64,000 nucleotides of DNA from Vibrio vulnificus NBRC 15645 = ATCC 27562 (GCF_002224265.1 NZ_CP012882.1:682001-746000), one strand, 5' to 3'. Shown: positions 35,481 to 45,268, numbered from the stretch's first letter. A program made the numbers and translations. Notes: generated from the letters alone by a model not told the origin.

Positions 35481-37187
35481 GTGGCTTCTCTCGTTCAAAA
35501 ACTCGTTGGAATTTCTGTACTCGTCTTCATACCGTTTGGGGACGTATTGGCTGCCGAATTTACTATTCAAGGTTTATCCAAACCGCTTGAGCGGAATCTG
35601 GAATATCACCTCATGCCGTTAGCGAATACTTCAGCCAATGACATTCCCGTAAGTCAGCTCAGTAAGTTGGTTAGGTCAGCATTGAACCCTTATGGCTACT
35701 ACCATTCTAAGCTCAGTGTTCAGAGAGAGCCGAACGATCTCATTGTATTAGATGTGGAGCTTGGTGAGGTCGTGTTGGTAGCAAAATCTAATATCGTCGT
35801 GTCTGGTGAAGCCTCAAACGATGAAGATTTCCTCGGGTTAGTCAATCAAGCCCAGCTTAAACAAGGGCAGCCGCTACTGCATTCTGAGTATGATACGCTA
35901 AAACGAAACTTGACTTCATTAGCCCAGAAAAAAGGTTACTTGGATGGGCGCTTTATCGAATCGTCTTTGGAAGTCATCCCGAGCATGAATCAAGCAAATG
36001 TGAACCTACATTTCTCGAGTGGTTCTCGTTACCAGTTTGGTTCGTTATCGGTACCAACGTCGGGTATTGAGCCAGCTCGAATAGAAATAATGCGAACGTT
36101 TGAGCGGGGTGACGATTTCGACACCTTGAAACTGAACCAATATCAAGCAAATCTCTCTGAGACCAATTGGTTTCGTAGTGTAATTGTGAAAGCGGATTTT
36201 GATGGGATATCCAATAACCTTGAGGTGCCGATAGAAGTGATTGCAGAGCCAAACGCACGAAATATCGTGCAAGTCGGTGGTGGATATTCGACAGACTTGG
36301 GATTACGCGCTTCGTTGAATTGGACCAAACCATGGTACAACACGCGAGGACATAGCTTTGAGACACAGGCGTACGCGTCAAAAGCGGAACAGTCGCTATT
36401 GCTTGGCTACAAAATTCCGACCCAAAATGTCCTGACGGATTACTACGGTATTCAGTTTGAATCTAAACATGTCGACTATCGTGATACGTCGAGTTTTTCC
36501 AATGATTTGTCGTTTGAAAAGCATTGGCAGCTAGACAGTGATTGGCAAAGCACTATGCACGTTCGTTATTTGCAAGAGCGTTATCAACAAGCGTCGGAAA
36601 ATAACGACTCACAGATGCTATTGCCGGGAGTAACGTTTTCATTGCTTGATCGCAAGAATGATCAATTAGAAATAAAACACCGTCACGTTTACTCATTGGA
36701 ATACTCGGATCCGAACTTTTTCTCGGATTCTCGTTTGCTGCGTATTGAAGGCAACAGTGTGCTGTCTTGGGATATCAGCGAAAAACATAAGTTTCACTTT
36801 CGTTCGAATGTCGGTATCAATGTCGCTGACGCTCTGAGCGATATCCCCTCATCATTACGCTTCTTTGCGGGCGGTGATGGCAACCTTCGTGGTTATGGTT
36901 ATGAGTCAATCTCTCCGAGAGATGAAAATGGCGATTTAACGGGTGCCCGTTACATGTTTACTGCTGGTTTGGAATATCAATATCAGGTCTACCACCAACT
37001 ATGGCTTGGTGCATTTTACGATGTTGGTGATGCCTTCAACGATAGCGTAGATTGGAAAAGTGGAACAGGGTTGAGTTTGATATGGAACTCAAAATACGTG
37101 CCCGTTAAAGTGGATTTTGCTTACGGTTTAGATGCTCCTCAAGGAGACCAATTCCGCGTTCACTTCTCACTAGGCACGCAGTTTTAG
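35481..37187 (+). CDS. TamA-like outer-membrane protein (POTRA plus beta-barrel)
   Basis: The 568-residue Omp85-superfamily protein starts at GTG 35481 after AAGG. It has a signal peptide (cleaved near AEFT, residue ~25), about three POTRA-like periplasmic repeats (~25-245), and a C-terminal 16-strand barrel ending with the aromatic residue F. The loop-6 motif appears as RGYGYESISPRD. TamA normally pairs with TamB to move phospholipids or autotransporters to the outer membrane, but no tamB follows here. This copy is therefore probably a paralogue with a special role. It has its own copy of the shared promoter motif and a strong terminator. Confidence 0.85.
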   Translation: MASLVQKLVGISVLVFIPFGDVLAAEFTIQGLSKPLERNLEYHLMPLANTSANDIPVSQLSKLVRSALNPYGYYHSKLSVQREPNDLIVLDVELGEVVLVAKSNIVVSGEASNDEDFLGLVNQAQLKQGQPLLHSEYDTLKRNLTSLAQKKGYLDGRFIESSLEVIPSMNQANVNLHFSSGSRYQFGSLSVPTSGIEPARIEIMRTFERGDDFDTLKLNQYQANLSETNWFRSVIVKADFDGISNNLEVPIEVIAEPNARNIVQVGGGYSTDLGLRASLNWTKPWYNTRGHSFETQAYASKAEQSLLLGYKIPTQNVLTDYYGIQFESKHVDYRDTSSFSNDLSFEKHWQLDSDWQSTMHVRYLQERYQQASENNDSQMLLPGVTFSLLDRKNDQLEIKHRHVYSLEYSDPNFFSDSRLLRIEGNSVLSWDISEKHKFHFRSNVGINVADALSDIPSSLRFFAGGDGNLRGYGYESISPRDENGDLTGARYMFTAGLEYQYQVYHQLWLGAFYDVGDAFNDSVDWKSGTGLSLIWNSKYVPVKVDFAYGLDAPQGDQFRVHFSLGTQF

Positions 37188-37194
37188 CGGGCAT

Positions 37195-37234
37195 AAAAAA
37201 GGCTCTCATCCATGTAGATAGAGAGCCTTTTTTA
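37195..37234. terminator. Bidirectional terminator
   Basis: GGCTCTC (37201-37207) pairs with GAGAGCC (37221-37227), extended by A6/T6 flanks, between the convergent TamA-like and phospholipase D-type genes. Confidence 0.85.
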
Positions 37235-37245
37235 TGTTTGATGGC

Positions 37246-38697
37246 TCAGAGTTCGAACTCACCATTCAGTTGCTTGAATATCCAGTTAGGCGCTTTGTGC
37301 CATCCACCATAGTTTGGATTCTTAGTATGGGTTTCATTCATTGATTGCCACTGAGTTTGGCCTTGTTCATCTCGAGATACTCGCCAAAACAGTTCATCTT
37401 GTTGTCGAGTTAAGTAGTGCATGACATGTTCTGCAAAGGTTTCGCTTTGGATCAACACACCAAATTCCACATTGAGGAAATCCGATCTTGGGTCGAAGTT
37501 TGATGAGCCTATATAAGTCAGCCGATCATCGAGTATCACGGTCTTGTTGTGATAATAAGTATCCGCATGGAAGTAGTGGTCGTCATTTTTCGCTTGTTTT
37601 TTGTACTCCAGTATATTTACGCCTTTATCCAACAACGTTTGACGATGTTCCTCGTAATAAGCCGGAATAAACCCAGAATCATTAGAAGCAGAGGAGTTCG
37701 TCATTAACGTGATGTCCGCTTTTTGCTCCATCAAGGTATCAATAAAGGCAAATTCACCATCACTTGGTACCACGTAAGGGGTTGAAATCACCGCTTTGTT
37801 CGCTGTAGTTATTTGTTGCCAAACTTGGCGCTCTGCCCGCTTTCTAAAGTAAGGCTTGTTGTTCTCTAACTTTTTTAATGAATCGAAAACAGGGGTGACT
37901 TGCGCAGTGATGAAATTGGGGCTGGTCAGTTGTTTAACCTGTTTTTCAACTTCAGCCAGAATGATGTTTCTGTCTATCTCCTCTTTATTGACTGCTTTGG
38001 CAAACGCGGAATAGTTTGGGTTTACTTTAACGATATTTTCTATTGGTGTGACATGCTTGCTGTGCCAAAGCTGTTGGTAGTTTTGGTCGAACGCTTGAAT
38101 GATGCTGCCTTTAAACAACACATCCATATCAAAGAAGTTGGCTTTGCGGCTGTAACCAAAATAGTCGTTGCCAATGTTGCGTCCACCTATAATCATCCAT
38201 TGATGGTCGACGTTGAAATACTTCTCGTGTAGACGGTTGTCCAAACGTTGTTGATGAGTAGAGAAGTTGATGGCGCGCCCAATCCAGCCTGACTTACGTG
38301 AATCAAACGGATTGAATAAACGGATTTGAATGTTGTTGTGAGCGCTGAGATCAGCAAGCCATTTCTCATTAAACACCAATAAATCATCGAGAGTGAGTCG
38401 AACTTGCACGCCTCGATCCGCTGCATGTTTGAGCTCATTGAGTAGCATCAAGCCAAGCGTATCACTTTCCCAAGAAAAGTAGGTCATATCGATGCTTTGT
38501 TGAGCATTTCTAACCAGTTCAACTCGACGAGCAAAGGCTTCTGGAGCAGTAGGAATTAAGTAAACATCGGCTTGATGCTGAGTAGTTTGCCAATTGGCTT
38601 CAAAATCCGGTTCAACTTCAGGGTAAGGCTGGGCACAGCCGACCAATAGCGTGCTGAAGGTAAAGATCAGCAGAGCACGAAGGGCGTTAGGAAACAT
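37246..38697 (-). CDS. Phospholipase D/cardiolipin-synthase-like lipoprotein
   Basis: The 483-residue protein has a lipobox (LLVGC) and two HKD motifs, LHEKYFNVDHQWMIIGGRN (~160-178) and YYHNKTVILDDRLTYIGSSN (~385-404), each with HxKxxxxD and the following G-x-x-N. This is the signature of phosphatidyl transferases. Size and motifs resemble E. coli ClsC (YmdC), which makes cardiolipin from PE and PG, but ClsC is not a typical lipoprotein. AGGAAGG precedes the ATG. It lies 100 bp behind the esterase-fold gene, with a terminator hairpin between them, and has no copy of the shared motif of its own. Confidence 0.85.
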   Translation of the reverse strand: MFPNALRALLIFTFSTLLVGCAQPYPEVEPDFEANWQTTQHQADVYLIPTAPEAFARRVELVRNAQQSIDMTYFSWESDTLGLMLLNELKHAADRGVQVRLTLDDLLVFNEKWLADLSAHNNIQIRLFNPFDSRKSGWIGRAINFSTHQQRLDNRLHEKYFNVDHQWMIIGGRNIGNDYFGYSRKANFFDMDVLFKGSIIQAFDQNYQQLWHSKHVTPIENIVKVNPNYSAFAKAVNKEEIDRNIILAEVEKQVKQLTSPNFITAQVTPVFDSLKKLENNKPYFRKRAERQVWQQITTANKAVISTPYVVPSDGEFAFIDTLMEQKADITLMTNSSASNDSGFIPAYYEEHRQTLLDKGVNILEYKKQAKNDDHYFHADTYYHNKTVILDDRLTYIGSSNFDPRSDFLNVEFGVLIQSETFAEHVMHYLTRQQDELFWRVSRDEQGQTQWQSMNETHTKNPNYGGWHKAPNWIFKQLNGEFEL

Positions 38698-38737
38698 GAG
38701 TAAACCTTCCTAATTATGTTCAAGGAATAAGGATGAA

Positions 38738-38759
38738 AAAAGCCAGCGAACTGGCTTTT
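38738..38759 (-). terminator. Intrinsic terminator after the esterase-fold gene
   Basis: AAAAGCCAG/CTGGCTTTT has a CGAA loop and a T-rich tail on the minus strand. Confidence 0.7.
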
Positions 38760-38798
38760 AGACATTCGGTAATGAGTTTTTAGTGACTGAGGATGACG

Positions 38799-40838
38799 TT
38801 ACATGTGACTAAGAATCAGCCCAAGTTCCTCGAGACCGTTGAGGCGGCCTTTGCGCAGTTTCGGATCGACGCCTGAGTGATGAGCATTGTCCCAGTCTTG
38901 TGTGGATTGAATACCGCCATCGTTATCGATCAGCAATACTCGGTCAGTCGCGGTGTTGTATTGGAAGTCCTCAAATAGACGTTCGCTAAACCACACGCGA
39001 GAGAGTTTGTTCATCATCGCTTTGTCTTTGCTGCTTGGTCGAACACTTGAGCCATCAAGCTTAAATGCTTTGTTAAATACAAATGGTAGTTCCGATGCAT
39101 TGCAAGCGGCCACAATACAACTGATGCTCTTAAGTAAATCGCCAACATCGAGATCGCCATTTTCACCTTTGGTGTTGTAAGTCCATACGTTGAATCCAGG
39201 TGTGTAGTCAAAGTAGTAGAAGCTTGGTGTCGCTCCTGTTGCTTCTTCACGTGAGACCTTATGACGATTTGGACCCGTGAAGAGCAAATCATGCAACACA
39301 GTTTTGAATTGCTGCATGTTTTTGGCCGCACCATTCAGTTCGCGTTCATCGTTGGGGAAGAAGTCAGCCAGAGCAAGTAACTCAGTGGTCGAATCAGAGT
39401 TCCCCAAACCGAAGAACAACTTAGTCATCGCCTCATATGCTGTACTCGGCAGCAGTTCCAATAAGTCAGAAAGATCGAGTTCAACCGATGCCGAATCGCT
39501 GAGTAGTGAACGATATTCCGCGCGTAAGCGATTCAGATTTGTTTCCGATTCTAGCCACTCCACTATGGATTCGACAATTAAGGTCTCATCGCCACTTTCA
39601 ATGATTTCTGGCGCTTCTTGGCTCAAGATTTCAAGGATAGTAGGGATCAAAAAAGTCAGGCTCGGCAGCATGCCCAGAGTATTGCTTTCTGCACTGTTTG
39701 AGCCAATTACAGTCGGTACGATCCAATCACTCTCAATGGCTTGTTCAATAAAGTGATGGCCTGGTACTTCTTTCACTAGAAACGCCGGTGGGCGGTGCTC
39801 GATGTAAGGAGCAAATGGCATCAACGTGGCTAATGGGCTGTTGTCTCGTGTTGGACTTATAACCGGAATATTCGCAGCGGTCAGTACCCAGTTCTTAAGG
39901 CGTTGAATAGGGTCAAGCATGTCGCTCTGAACTTTCATGACCTCATCAAGTGGTACTAATGCAAGATCTTCAACGCTTTGCTCTGGTCGTTGGCTCTTGG
40001 CAACATCGTAACTTTTGTACTCAAAGCCGTAAGCGTTGCTTTGCATGATGGCACGTTGAAAGTGCTCACCAGCGATTGCAGCATCGCCTTTTGATTGCTG
40101 CAAAATACCTACCGACATTGCACCTGCCCCCTGACCCATAAGTGTCACGTTTTGCGGATTACCGCCAAATGCCGCTATGTTTTGCTGAACCCATTCAAGC
40201 GCGTGTTTTTGATCGCCTAGACCAAAGTTACCACCTTCTGGGTTGTCCAAACCATCGACCCAAACACTGCCCAACAAGCCCAAACGATAGTTAAAAGTAA
40301 CAGCAATAAACGGGTTACCATCGTCTGCACCTTGTGCAACAACCATATCACCGTGAATCAACGGTTCTGAGCCCGCGCCGTGTTCAAAGTCGCCACCGTG
40401 AATAAAGACATAAACGGGTAAATCTGCATACGCTTCTGTCCCGGCTGGTCGCCAAATGTTCAGGTTCAAGCAATCTTCTGATTGCGTTTGGGCCGTGGTT
40501 TTTAACTGCGGACACGCATCACCGAACTGAGTTGCATCAATGTTGCCTTCAAGCGGTGCGACAATACTGTGTTGAAAGCGGTCTGCTTGCGCAAACTGGA
40601 TACCTTTGAACGCTTCTACTGCTGCCAGTTTTTCACCTGAATCAAGAGGCGTGATGACAAGAGACTCTTTGGTGGCTTGAATGGTCGCATCGCCAATTTC
40701 CAAAGAGATTTGCTCTGGTGGTGACGGTTGCAACGGCTGTGGATTGTAAGGAACGCTTGGTTTACTTGAATCATCACCACAGGCAGCTAAGGCAAGAGTG
40801 ATAGTAATAGCTAAAGTTGAGCGATTGAGTAAAGTCAT
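38799..40838 (-). CDS. Type-B carboxylesterase-fold lipoprotein lacking the catalytic serine
   Basis: The 679-residue product has a lipobox (LALAAC at residues ~15-20) and a carboxylesterase type-B fold, with the oxyanion-hole motif VYVFIHGGDFEHGAGSEP and FAQADRF...FGDACPQL near the start. The nucleophile elbow, normally GESAG, reads GQGAGAMSVG, so glycine (codon GGG at about 40125-40127) replaces the serine. Hydrolysis by the usual mechanism is therefore not expected. The protein may be a binding or scaffold pseudoenzyme, as neuroligins are in animals. The start ATG 40836-40838 directly yields the lipoprotein signal. A shared promoter motif lies 160 bp upstream. Confidence 0.8.
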   Translation of the reverse strand: MTLLNRSTLAITITLALAACGDDSSKPSVPYNPQPLQPSPPEQISLEIGDATIQATKESLVITPLDSGEKLAAVEAFKGIQFAQADRFQHSIVAPLEGNIDATQFGDACPQLKTTAQTQSEDCLNLNIWRPAGTEAYADLPVYVFIHGGDFEHGAGSEPLIHGDMVVAQGADDGNPFIAVTFNYRLGLLGSVWVDGLDNPEGGNFGLGDQKHALEWVQQNIAAFGGNPQNVTLMGQGAGAMSVGILQQSKGDAAIAGEHFQRAIMQSNAYGFEYKSYDVAKSQRPEQSVEDLALVPLDEVMKVQSDMLDPIQRLKNWVLTAANIPVISPTRDNSPLATLMPFAPYIEHRPPAFLVKEVPGHHFIEQAIESDWIVPTVIGSNSAESNTLGMLPSLTFLIPTILEILSQEAPEIIESGDETLIVESIVEWLESETNLNRLRAEYRSLLSDSASVELDLSDLLELLPSTAYEAMTKLFFGLGNSDSTTELLALADFFPNDERELNGAAKNMQQFKTVLHDLLFTGPNRHKVSREEATGATPSFYYFDYTPGFNVWTYNTKGENGDLDVGDLLKSISCIVAACNASELPFVFNKAFKLDGSSVRPSSKDKAMMNKLSRVWFSERLFEDFQYNTATDRVLLIDNDGGIQSTQDWDNAHHSGVDPKLRKGRLNGLEELGLILSHM

Positions 40839-40990
40839 TGTTATGTCCAAAAAGTCATTTGGTGCGTGCACCGAAAATGTTAAACGGCATCGAACAAGCG
40901 ACGTCCTAACGCTTTGGTATTAATCCGTGAATGATTGGATGGCTTGCTGTATTGATGGCTCAAATGGTAGGGCATTGATGACAAATTCAA

Positions 40991-41018
40991 TAATCGCCTT
41001 TGTAGGATTCAGTCCTAC
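40991..41018 (-). promoter_or_regulatory. Shared composite motif, copy 2 (esterase-fold gene)
   Basis: Read on the minus strand: dyad GTAGGA-CTGAA-TCCTAC (41018-41002), 6 bp, then GATTA (40995-40991). It is oriented toward the esterase-fold gene. Confidence 0.7.
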
Positions 41019-41073
41019 CATCCAATGGCCTACCAATGTGTGTTGTTTCTTTGTGTGCTATTTCTTTGTGTGA

Positions 41074-42726
41074 TTAGAAGCGATAACCCAAGTTCAAGGT
41101 CAGTGAGTCACGTGTTTCGCCTTTGTTGTAAAGCATGGTCAAGTTGTAGTTCTTACCTATTTGCTTATTGAAACCTGCCAGGAATGCCCACTCGTCAAGC
41201 TCGACACCGATGTCGTAATCGAACTCGATATCACCGGTTTTTACTCGGCCATCCATACGAGAGTCCAAACCTTGGTATTCAGCACCCACAAAGAACTGAG
41301 TCCGGTAATCCACTAACTGATAGCCAAGCATTGGTTGAACGGTATAAATGCCGTCACCCCAGTCGTCTAAGCCCTTTAAACGTGTTTGAGAGTACGTGCC
41401 GGTAACGGAAGCAAAAAACTCTCTGTAACCAACTGATAACGTTGTACCCACACCGCGCAAGTCGTACTCAAGATGAATCGGCACATTGACTCGTCCGCGA
41501 TTACATAGAGCAGACAATCCATCGCAGAACTTATCCCCCAAGCCTGGTAGACGGTCATTGAGCTTGTCTTTGAGGTATTGGCCTCCTTCGCCTGTGTAAG
41601 CTGCATCCACATTGGCATCGACATTGATTTTGCCGACATAACCAAAAACATTCCAAAAGGGAAGAATGTTAACGTCACCACGAATACTGAAACTTTCTGC
41701 GTTTACAATACCAACAGTGTCTTCTGGATCGAATAGGTCGTTCAAACGTACGCCATCAATAACGAAATCGTTAAAAGGGATGTTCATATTCTGGTTACGG
41801 TAAGCCATCGACACGCCAAACGGCAGAGGCAAATCGATACCTTGACGGCGTACAATATCGCCCATTAACGGGAAAGTGCGGTCAAGCTTTACACCTGTTT
41901 CTTGCATGCGTGGGTCAGAAACTTCATTCAAGTGTTTCTCATCCAACACTTGCACACCAATGTCATCCTCATAGATGGCAACAGGCTTAAGAGTGCTGAC
42001 CACTTTGAGCGGTTTCTTTTTGCTTGAGCCAACGATTTCAGTGTGTTTGCTCGCAATCACAAGCTTGCCAGAATCCAGCTTTTGAAAGCGGATCTCTTGG
42101 TGGTACGTATCCACGTTGTATATGTGGTGTGTGAATGGCTTATCGTTGGTAATGACCATGCGCTTTGGTTCGCCGTTGACGATTTGGATATCAACGCTTA
42201 AGAAACGAAAATAGGCGATATCTTGCGGAAGGCCGTATTTCGAGTAGTTGAAGCTGACAATGACATTGCCGTTTTTATCTTCTTTTGCTCGTACCGATGA
42301 AGGATCAAAGCTCTCTGCGTAGTTGCGTAGACGATATTCTGTACGCGTGAAGGCTTCGATTTCATCGAGCACTTTTTCGTTCTTATCGAGCTCCTTAGGG
42401 TTGTATTTGATGCGTAGATCGATATTGCCCTTGCTGTCCGTGTTCTTTACAAGAAACACCGAAGAGTCACGTGCCTCGTTGCCGATTTGAACGGTTCGGT
42501 GAACATGCTCAACCAAGTGTTCACCTTGTGCTAGAGAACTGATGGCCAGTTTCGGTAGATCACGGCTGATACCGTATTTGTCGAATAGCTCGCGACCTTG
42601 TTCCATAACTTCACGATAAGTTGTCTCTTCTGCGGCGAAGCTAAAAGTGGGGGTAGTAAGCATTAGTGCGCTCGCTAGCACAGTAAGAGAAGATGTCTTG
42701 CTAGCGCGTATTTCAAAAAAACTCAT
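41074..42726 (-). CDS. Outer-membrane barrel protein with large N-terminal domain, unknown
   Basis: The 550-residue protein has a signal peptide ending ...PTFSFA (cleavage near residue 31), a region of about 300 residues rich in beta strands, and a C-terminal barrel-like half with alternating strands and terminal LTLNLGYRF, the usual last-strand signal for outer-membrane insertion. Two cysteines (KFCDGLSALCN) may form a disulfide. I do not recognise the family. ATG 42724-42726 is preferred since it begins the signal peptide and has GGAA upstream. A shared promoter motif lies about 190 bp upstream. Confidence 0.7.
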   Translation of the reverse strand: MSFFEIRASKTSSLTVLASALMLTTPTFSFAAEETTYREVMEQGRELFDKYGISRDLPKLAISSLAQGEHLVEHVHRTVQIGNEARDSSVFLVKNTDSKGNIDLRIKYNPKELDKNEKVLDEIEAFTRTEYRLRNYAESFDPSSVRAKEDKNGNVIVSFNYSKYGLPQDIAYFRFLSVDIQIVNGEPKRMVITNDKPFTHHIYNVDTYHQEIRFQKLDSGKLVIASKHTEIVGSSKKKPLKVVSTLKPVAIYEDDIGVQVLDEKHLNEVSDPRMQETGVKLDRTFPLMGDIVRRQGIDLPLPFGVSMAYRNQNMNIPFNDFVIDGVRLNDLFDPEDTVGIVNAESFSIRGDVNILPFWNVFGYVGKINVDANVDAAYTGEGGQYLKDKLNDRLPGLGDKFCDGLSALCNRGRVNVPIHLEYDLRGVGTTLSVGYREFFASVTGTYSQTRLKGLDDWGDGIYTVQPMLGYQLVDYRTQFFVGAEYQGLDSRMDGRVKTGDIEFDYDIGVELDEWAFLAGFNKQIGKNYNLTMLYNKGETRDSLTLNLGYRF

Positions 42727-42782
42727 GACGATTTCCACTCTGAATAGCCTCAAACCTTTGAGACTCAGACAGTTAATGTGTC

Positions 42783-42801
42783 ACTGAACATCTTGTTCAG
42801 T
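42783..42801. promoter_or_regulatory. 19-bp palindrome upstream of the barrel protein gene
   Basis: ACTGAACA-TCT-TGTTCAGT is a perfect 8-bp dyad with a 3-bp centre, the size of a TetR-type or similar operator. A second dyad CTCAAA-CC-TTTGAG lies at 42749-42762. The cognate regulators are unknown. Confidence 0.4.
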
Positions 42802-42902
42802 TAGATAGATGCGTTTGCTGTGATTGACATTGTGAATGCAGTGTTTTTAATTGCATTTCGTTAATCAATGAGAGGATTTTATGAGGAGCAGAGAAATCCC
42901 GT

Positions 42903-42930
42903 TAATCGCTTTTGATGGATAGTATCCTCG
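42903..42930 (-). promoter_or_regulatory. Shared composite motif, copy 3 (barrel protein gene)
   Basis: Read on the plus strand: TAATC (42903-42907), 6 bp, then GATGGA-TAGTA-TCCTCG (42914-42930). On the minus strand it points toward the barrel protein gene. Confidence 0.6.
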
Positions 42931-42962
42931 CTTTATGGGTGAGGTAGGAATCGAGCCCAGCG

Positions 42963-43003
42963 AAAAAACAAAACGCCCCGCAGAGCAGAAGCAATGCAGG
43001 GCT
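42963..43003 (-). terminator. Terminator of the AaeXAB-like operon
   Basis: An imperfect stem (GCCC.GCA with TGC.GGGC, 42975-43002) is followed on the minus strand by GTTTTGTTTTTT. Confidence 0.6.
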
Positions 43004-43028
43004 TTAGTGTTAAAAACAGAGACGATAG

Positions 43029-44384
43029 TTAGGCGATAACGCGAGCACGGAACAGATCAGTAAATACCTTGGCAATCATCAAAATGATCAGAATGTTTAC
43101 CAGCATCAGCAAAGGTGTTTCGATACGATATACAGGGGTTAAGTTGAGTGCACCCGATGTCAAAACAACCAGTAAATTAACGCCTAAAATTCTGTGCACC
43201 ATCAGCTTTGGTGTCGCAAAAATTTTCCAAATTACGATGATGTTGATGAAGTAGAACAGTCCAAGTTGCCATAGCTCGGTCATCATTGGCATTAAGAAAA
43301 TGTATTGCAGAAGAATCACTGTGCCAGTACCTATTACACCAAAAAAAGCATCCTTAATAATGCTTGGTGGCATGGTAGGGACGAGTGACGAGAATATGCC
43401 AGCCATCATCGGGAATATGAACCCGCCGGGAACCGGAAGATAAATCCAAATCAATAATGACGTGATGAACATGGAGATACCTTGCAGTACCTTTCTGCCA
43501 TCTTCATGCCAATGCTGTATGAAAGTACGGTGATCATGATGCCACATGGAGTCTTTATCTGTCTTTACCACAAAAGGTACTTGACCGATTAAGGACGTAC
43601 TAGGCTTGGCCATATCAAAGCATTGAAGTTGCTGAGCAAGAGTTGGCCAATCGATCTTACTTCGTTGCTGTTTTTCCACTTGTTCAAGCAGTCTCTCTTG
43701 GATCTGAGCCATTTCACTTAAGCGTAGGCGCCATAATTGACGATGCTCTTTCAAGTAGTAGGCACCAGTAAGTGGTAAGCTGAGCAGTTGGAACAATTTC
43801 TCTATGTTAGCGGTGTTGGTTTCCAGTGCTTTGATATCAATTTGGTTGGGCGTTTTCATGGCGTTAAGCAAAATCTCACGGCTTGCCTCAAAGCGGTGAA
43901 TGAAGTTCTGTTCGGTGTTAATTGGCCATACTAAACGGTACACCACAGAGAAGGAGATTACGCCAAGAATGGTTTCCTGCATGCGCAGTACAGCGAAGTG
44001 GAATGTTGCTTGGTTATCAAATCCCCCCATACAGGCGATGATCGAACACACTGAAAAACCGACGGTAAACACATCACCATATTTTTTGTCACTCGACATA
44101 TAAATGCACACACCTAGAAACAAAGTGAAAAAGGTGAGAAACAAAAAACGGTCTTGAGAGAACATTGCGATTAGGAAAAAGGCATAACCGGTGCCCAATA
44201 TGGTTCCACGCAACCTGTTATGGCCTTTGTTTATTGAGTGAGCGAAGCTTTCATTCAACGCCATTACCCCGACAGCGATGGCTGCCCAATAAGGTTTCTC
44301 CCATTGAAACCAGAAGGCAAGGGAGATTGCGACAACAATGGATAGCGCAGCTTTGATCGCTTCTTTGGTTGAGGTGTTGAACAT
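43029..44384 (-). CDS. FUSC-family efflux protein (AaeB-like)
   Basis: The 451-residue inner-membrane protein has two blocks of about five to six helices, separated by a cytoplasmic region of about 160 residues, the pattern of fusaric-acid-resistance/AaeB proteins. The N-terminus reads FNTSTKEAIKAALSIVVAISLAFWFQWEKPYWAAIAV. AaeB exports aromatic carboxylic acids. This copy is shorter than E. coli AaeB (655 residues). AGGTGA lies 5 bp before ATG 44384. It is the third gene of a DUF1656-adaptor-FUSC operon. Confidence 0.88.
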   Translation of the reverse strand: MFNTSTKEAIKAALSIVVAISLAFWFQWEKPYWAAIAVGVMALNESFAHSINKGHNRLRGTILGTGYAFFLIAMFSQDRFLFLTFFTLFLGVCIYMSSDKKYGDVFTVGFSVCSIIACMGGFDNQATFHFAVLRMQETILGVISFSVVYRLVWPINTEQNFIHRFEASREILLNAMKTPNQIDIKALETNTANIEKLFQLLSLPLTGAYYLKEHRQLWRLRLSEMAQIQERLLEQVEKQQRSKIDWPTLAQQLQCFDMAKPSTSLIGQVPFVVKTDKDSMWHHDHRTFIQHWHEDGRKVLQGISMFITSLLIWIYLPVPGGFIFPMMAGIFSSLVPTMPPSIIKDAFFGVIGTGTVILLQYIFLMPMMTELWQLGLFYFINIIVIWKIFATPKLMVHRILGVNLLVVLTSGALNLTPVYRIETPLLMLVNILIILMIAKVFTDLFRARVIA

Positions 44385-44397
44385 AACAATCACCTAA

Positions 44398-45258
44398 TTA
44401 CTTAATGATTTTAATAGAAGCGGTCATACCAACACGAAGCTGTAGATCGTCTGGCAGTTCATCCAGTTTTACTTTGATGGGAATACGTTGAGCTAAACGA
44501 ATCCACTGGAAGTTCGGATTGACATTAGGCAGGAGGTCGTTGCCTGTGCTGCCATCTTGCTTCGCAATACCGTAGCCAATACTTTTGATTTCACCTTTCA
44601 GTTGCACATCGCTGTGCATCATCAAAGTTACATAAGCGGTGTCTTCAGGATTGACGCCAACCAGATCTGTCTCTTTGAAGTAACCTTCTACCCAGAAACT
44701 GTCTTCATCTATTAAAGCAACAATCGGAGAGTTGGCCACAACTTGAGAGCCTACTCGTAAGTTCAAATTAGTGATGTAACCGTTGGTTGGCGCATAAATT
44801 TTGGTGTAATCGAGGTTCAACTTCGCTTCTTCAATATTGGCTTTCGCGAGTTCTACGTTGGCGACCGCCGTTTCTACCGCATTGTTTAGGTTATTCAATG
44901 TCAGTACCGGAACAGCGCCTGGCGTGCGTTTTTCTAACTCGAGTGCGCGCTTTTCTTCGTTATTTGCTTTTGCTAACAGAGCCACAGCTTGCTTTTGAGT
45001 CGCCAACGCTTTGTGGTATGCCGCTTTATAGATGCTAGGGTCGATCTCAAACAGTAAATCACCTTGCTTCACTTGCGAGTTGTCTTCGACATACACGTTA
45101 ATGACTTGTCCTGTTACACGGGGTGTTATCGAAACGATGTGCGCGCTGACCTGACCATCTCTCGTCCAAGGGTTGTTTGTGTATGATTGGTAGTAGCTGA
45201 AAATAACAGTGCCAGCGGAACACAGTAATAACAGAGTGATGAGATAACGTTTAATCAC
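44398..45258 (-). CDS. HlyD/AaeA-type efflux adaptor
   Basis: The 286-residue adaptor has one N-terminal membrane helix (IKRYLITLLLLCSAGTVIFSY), the lipoyl motif SITPRVTGQVINVYVEDNSQ..GDLLF, a short helical hairpin, and the second lipoyl half YTKIYAPTNGYITNL. GAGG lies 8 bp before GTG 45256-45258, so I choose this start; the longer frame opens only with TTG. It lies 10 bp after the DUF1656 gene and 13 bp before the FUSC gene, matching the order aaeX-aaeA-aaeB. Confidence 0.88.
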   Translation of the reverse strand: MIKRYLITLLLLCSAGTVIFSYYQSYTNNPWTRDGQVSAHIVSITPRVTGQVINVYVEDNSQVKQGDLLFEIDPSIYKAAYHKALATQKQAVALLAKANNEEKRALELEKRTPGAVPVLTLNNLNNAVETAVANVELAKANIEEAKLNLDYTKIYAPTNGYITNLNLRVGSQVVANSPIVALIDEDSFWVEGYFKETDLVGVNPEDTAYVTLMMHSDVQLKGEIKSIGYGIAKQDGSTGNDLLPNVNPNFQWIRLAQRIPIKVKLDELPDDLQLRVGMTASIKIIK

Positions 45259-45268
45259 GGGATTTGCC

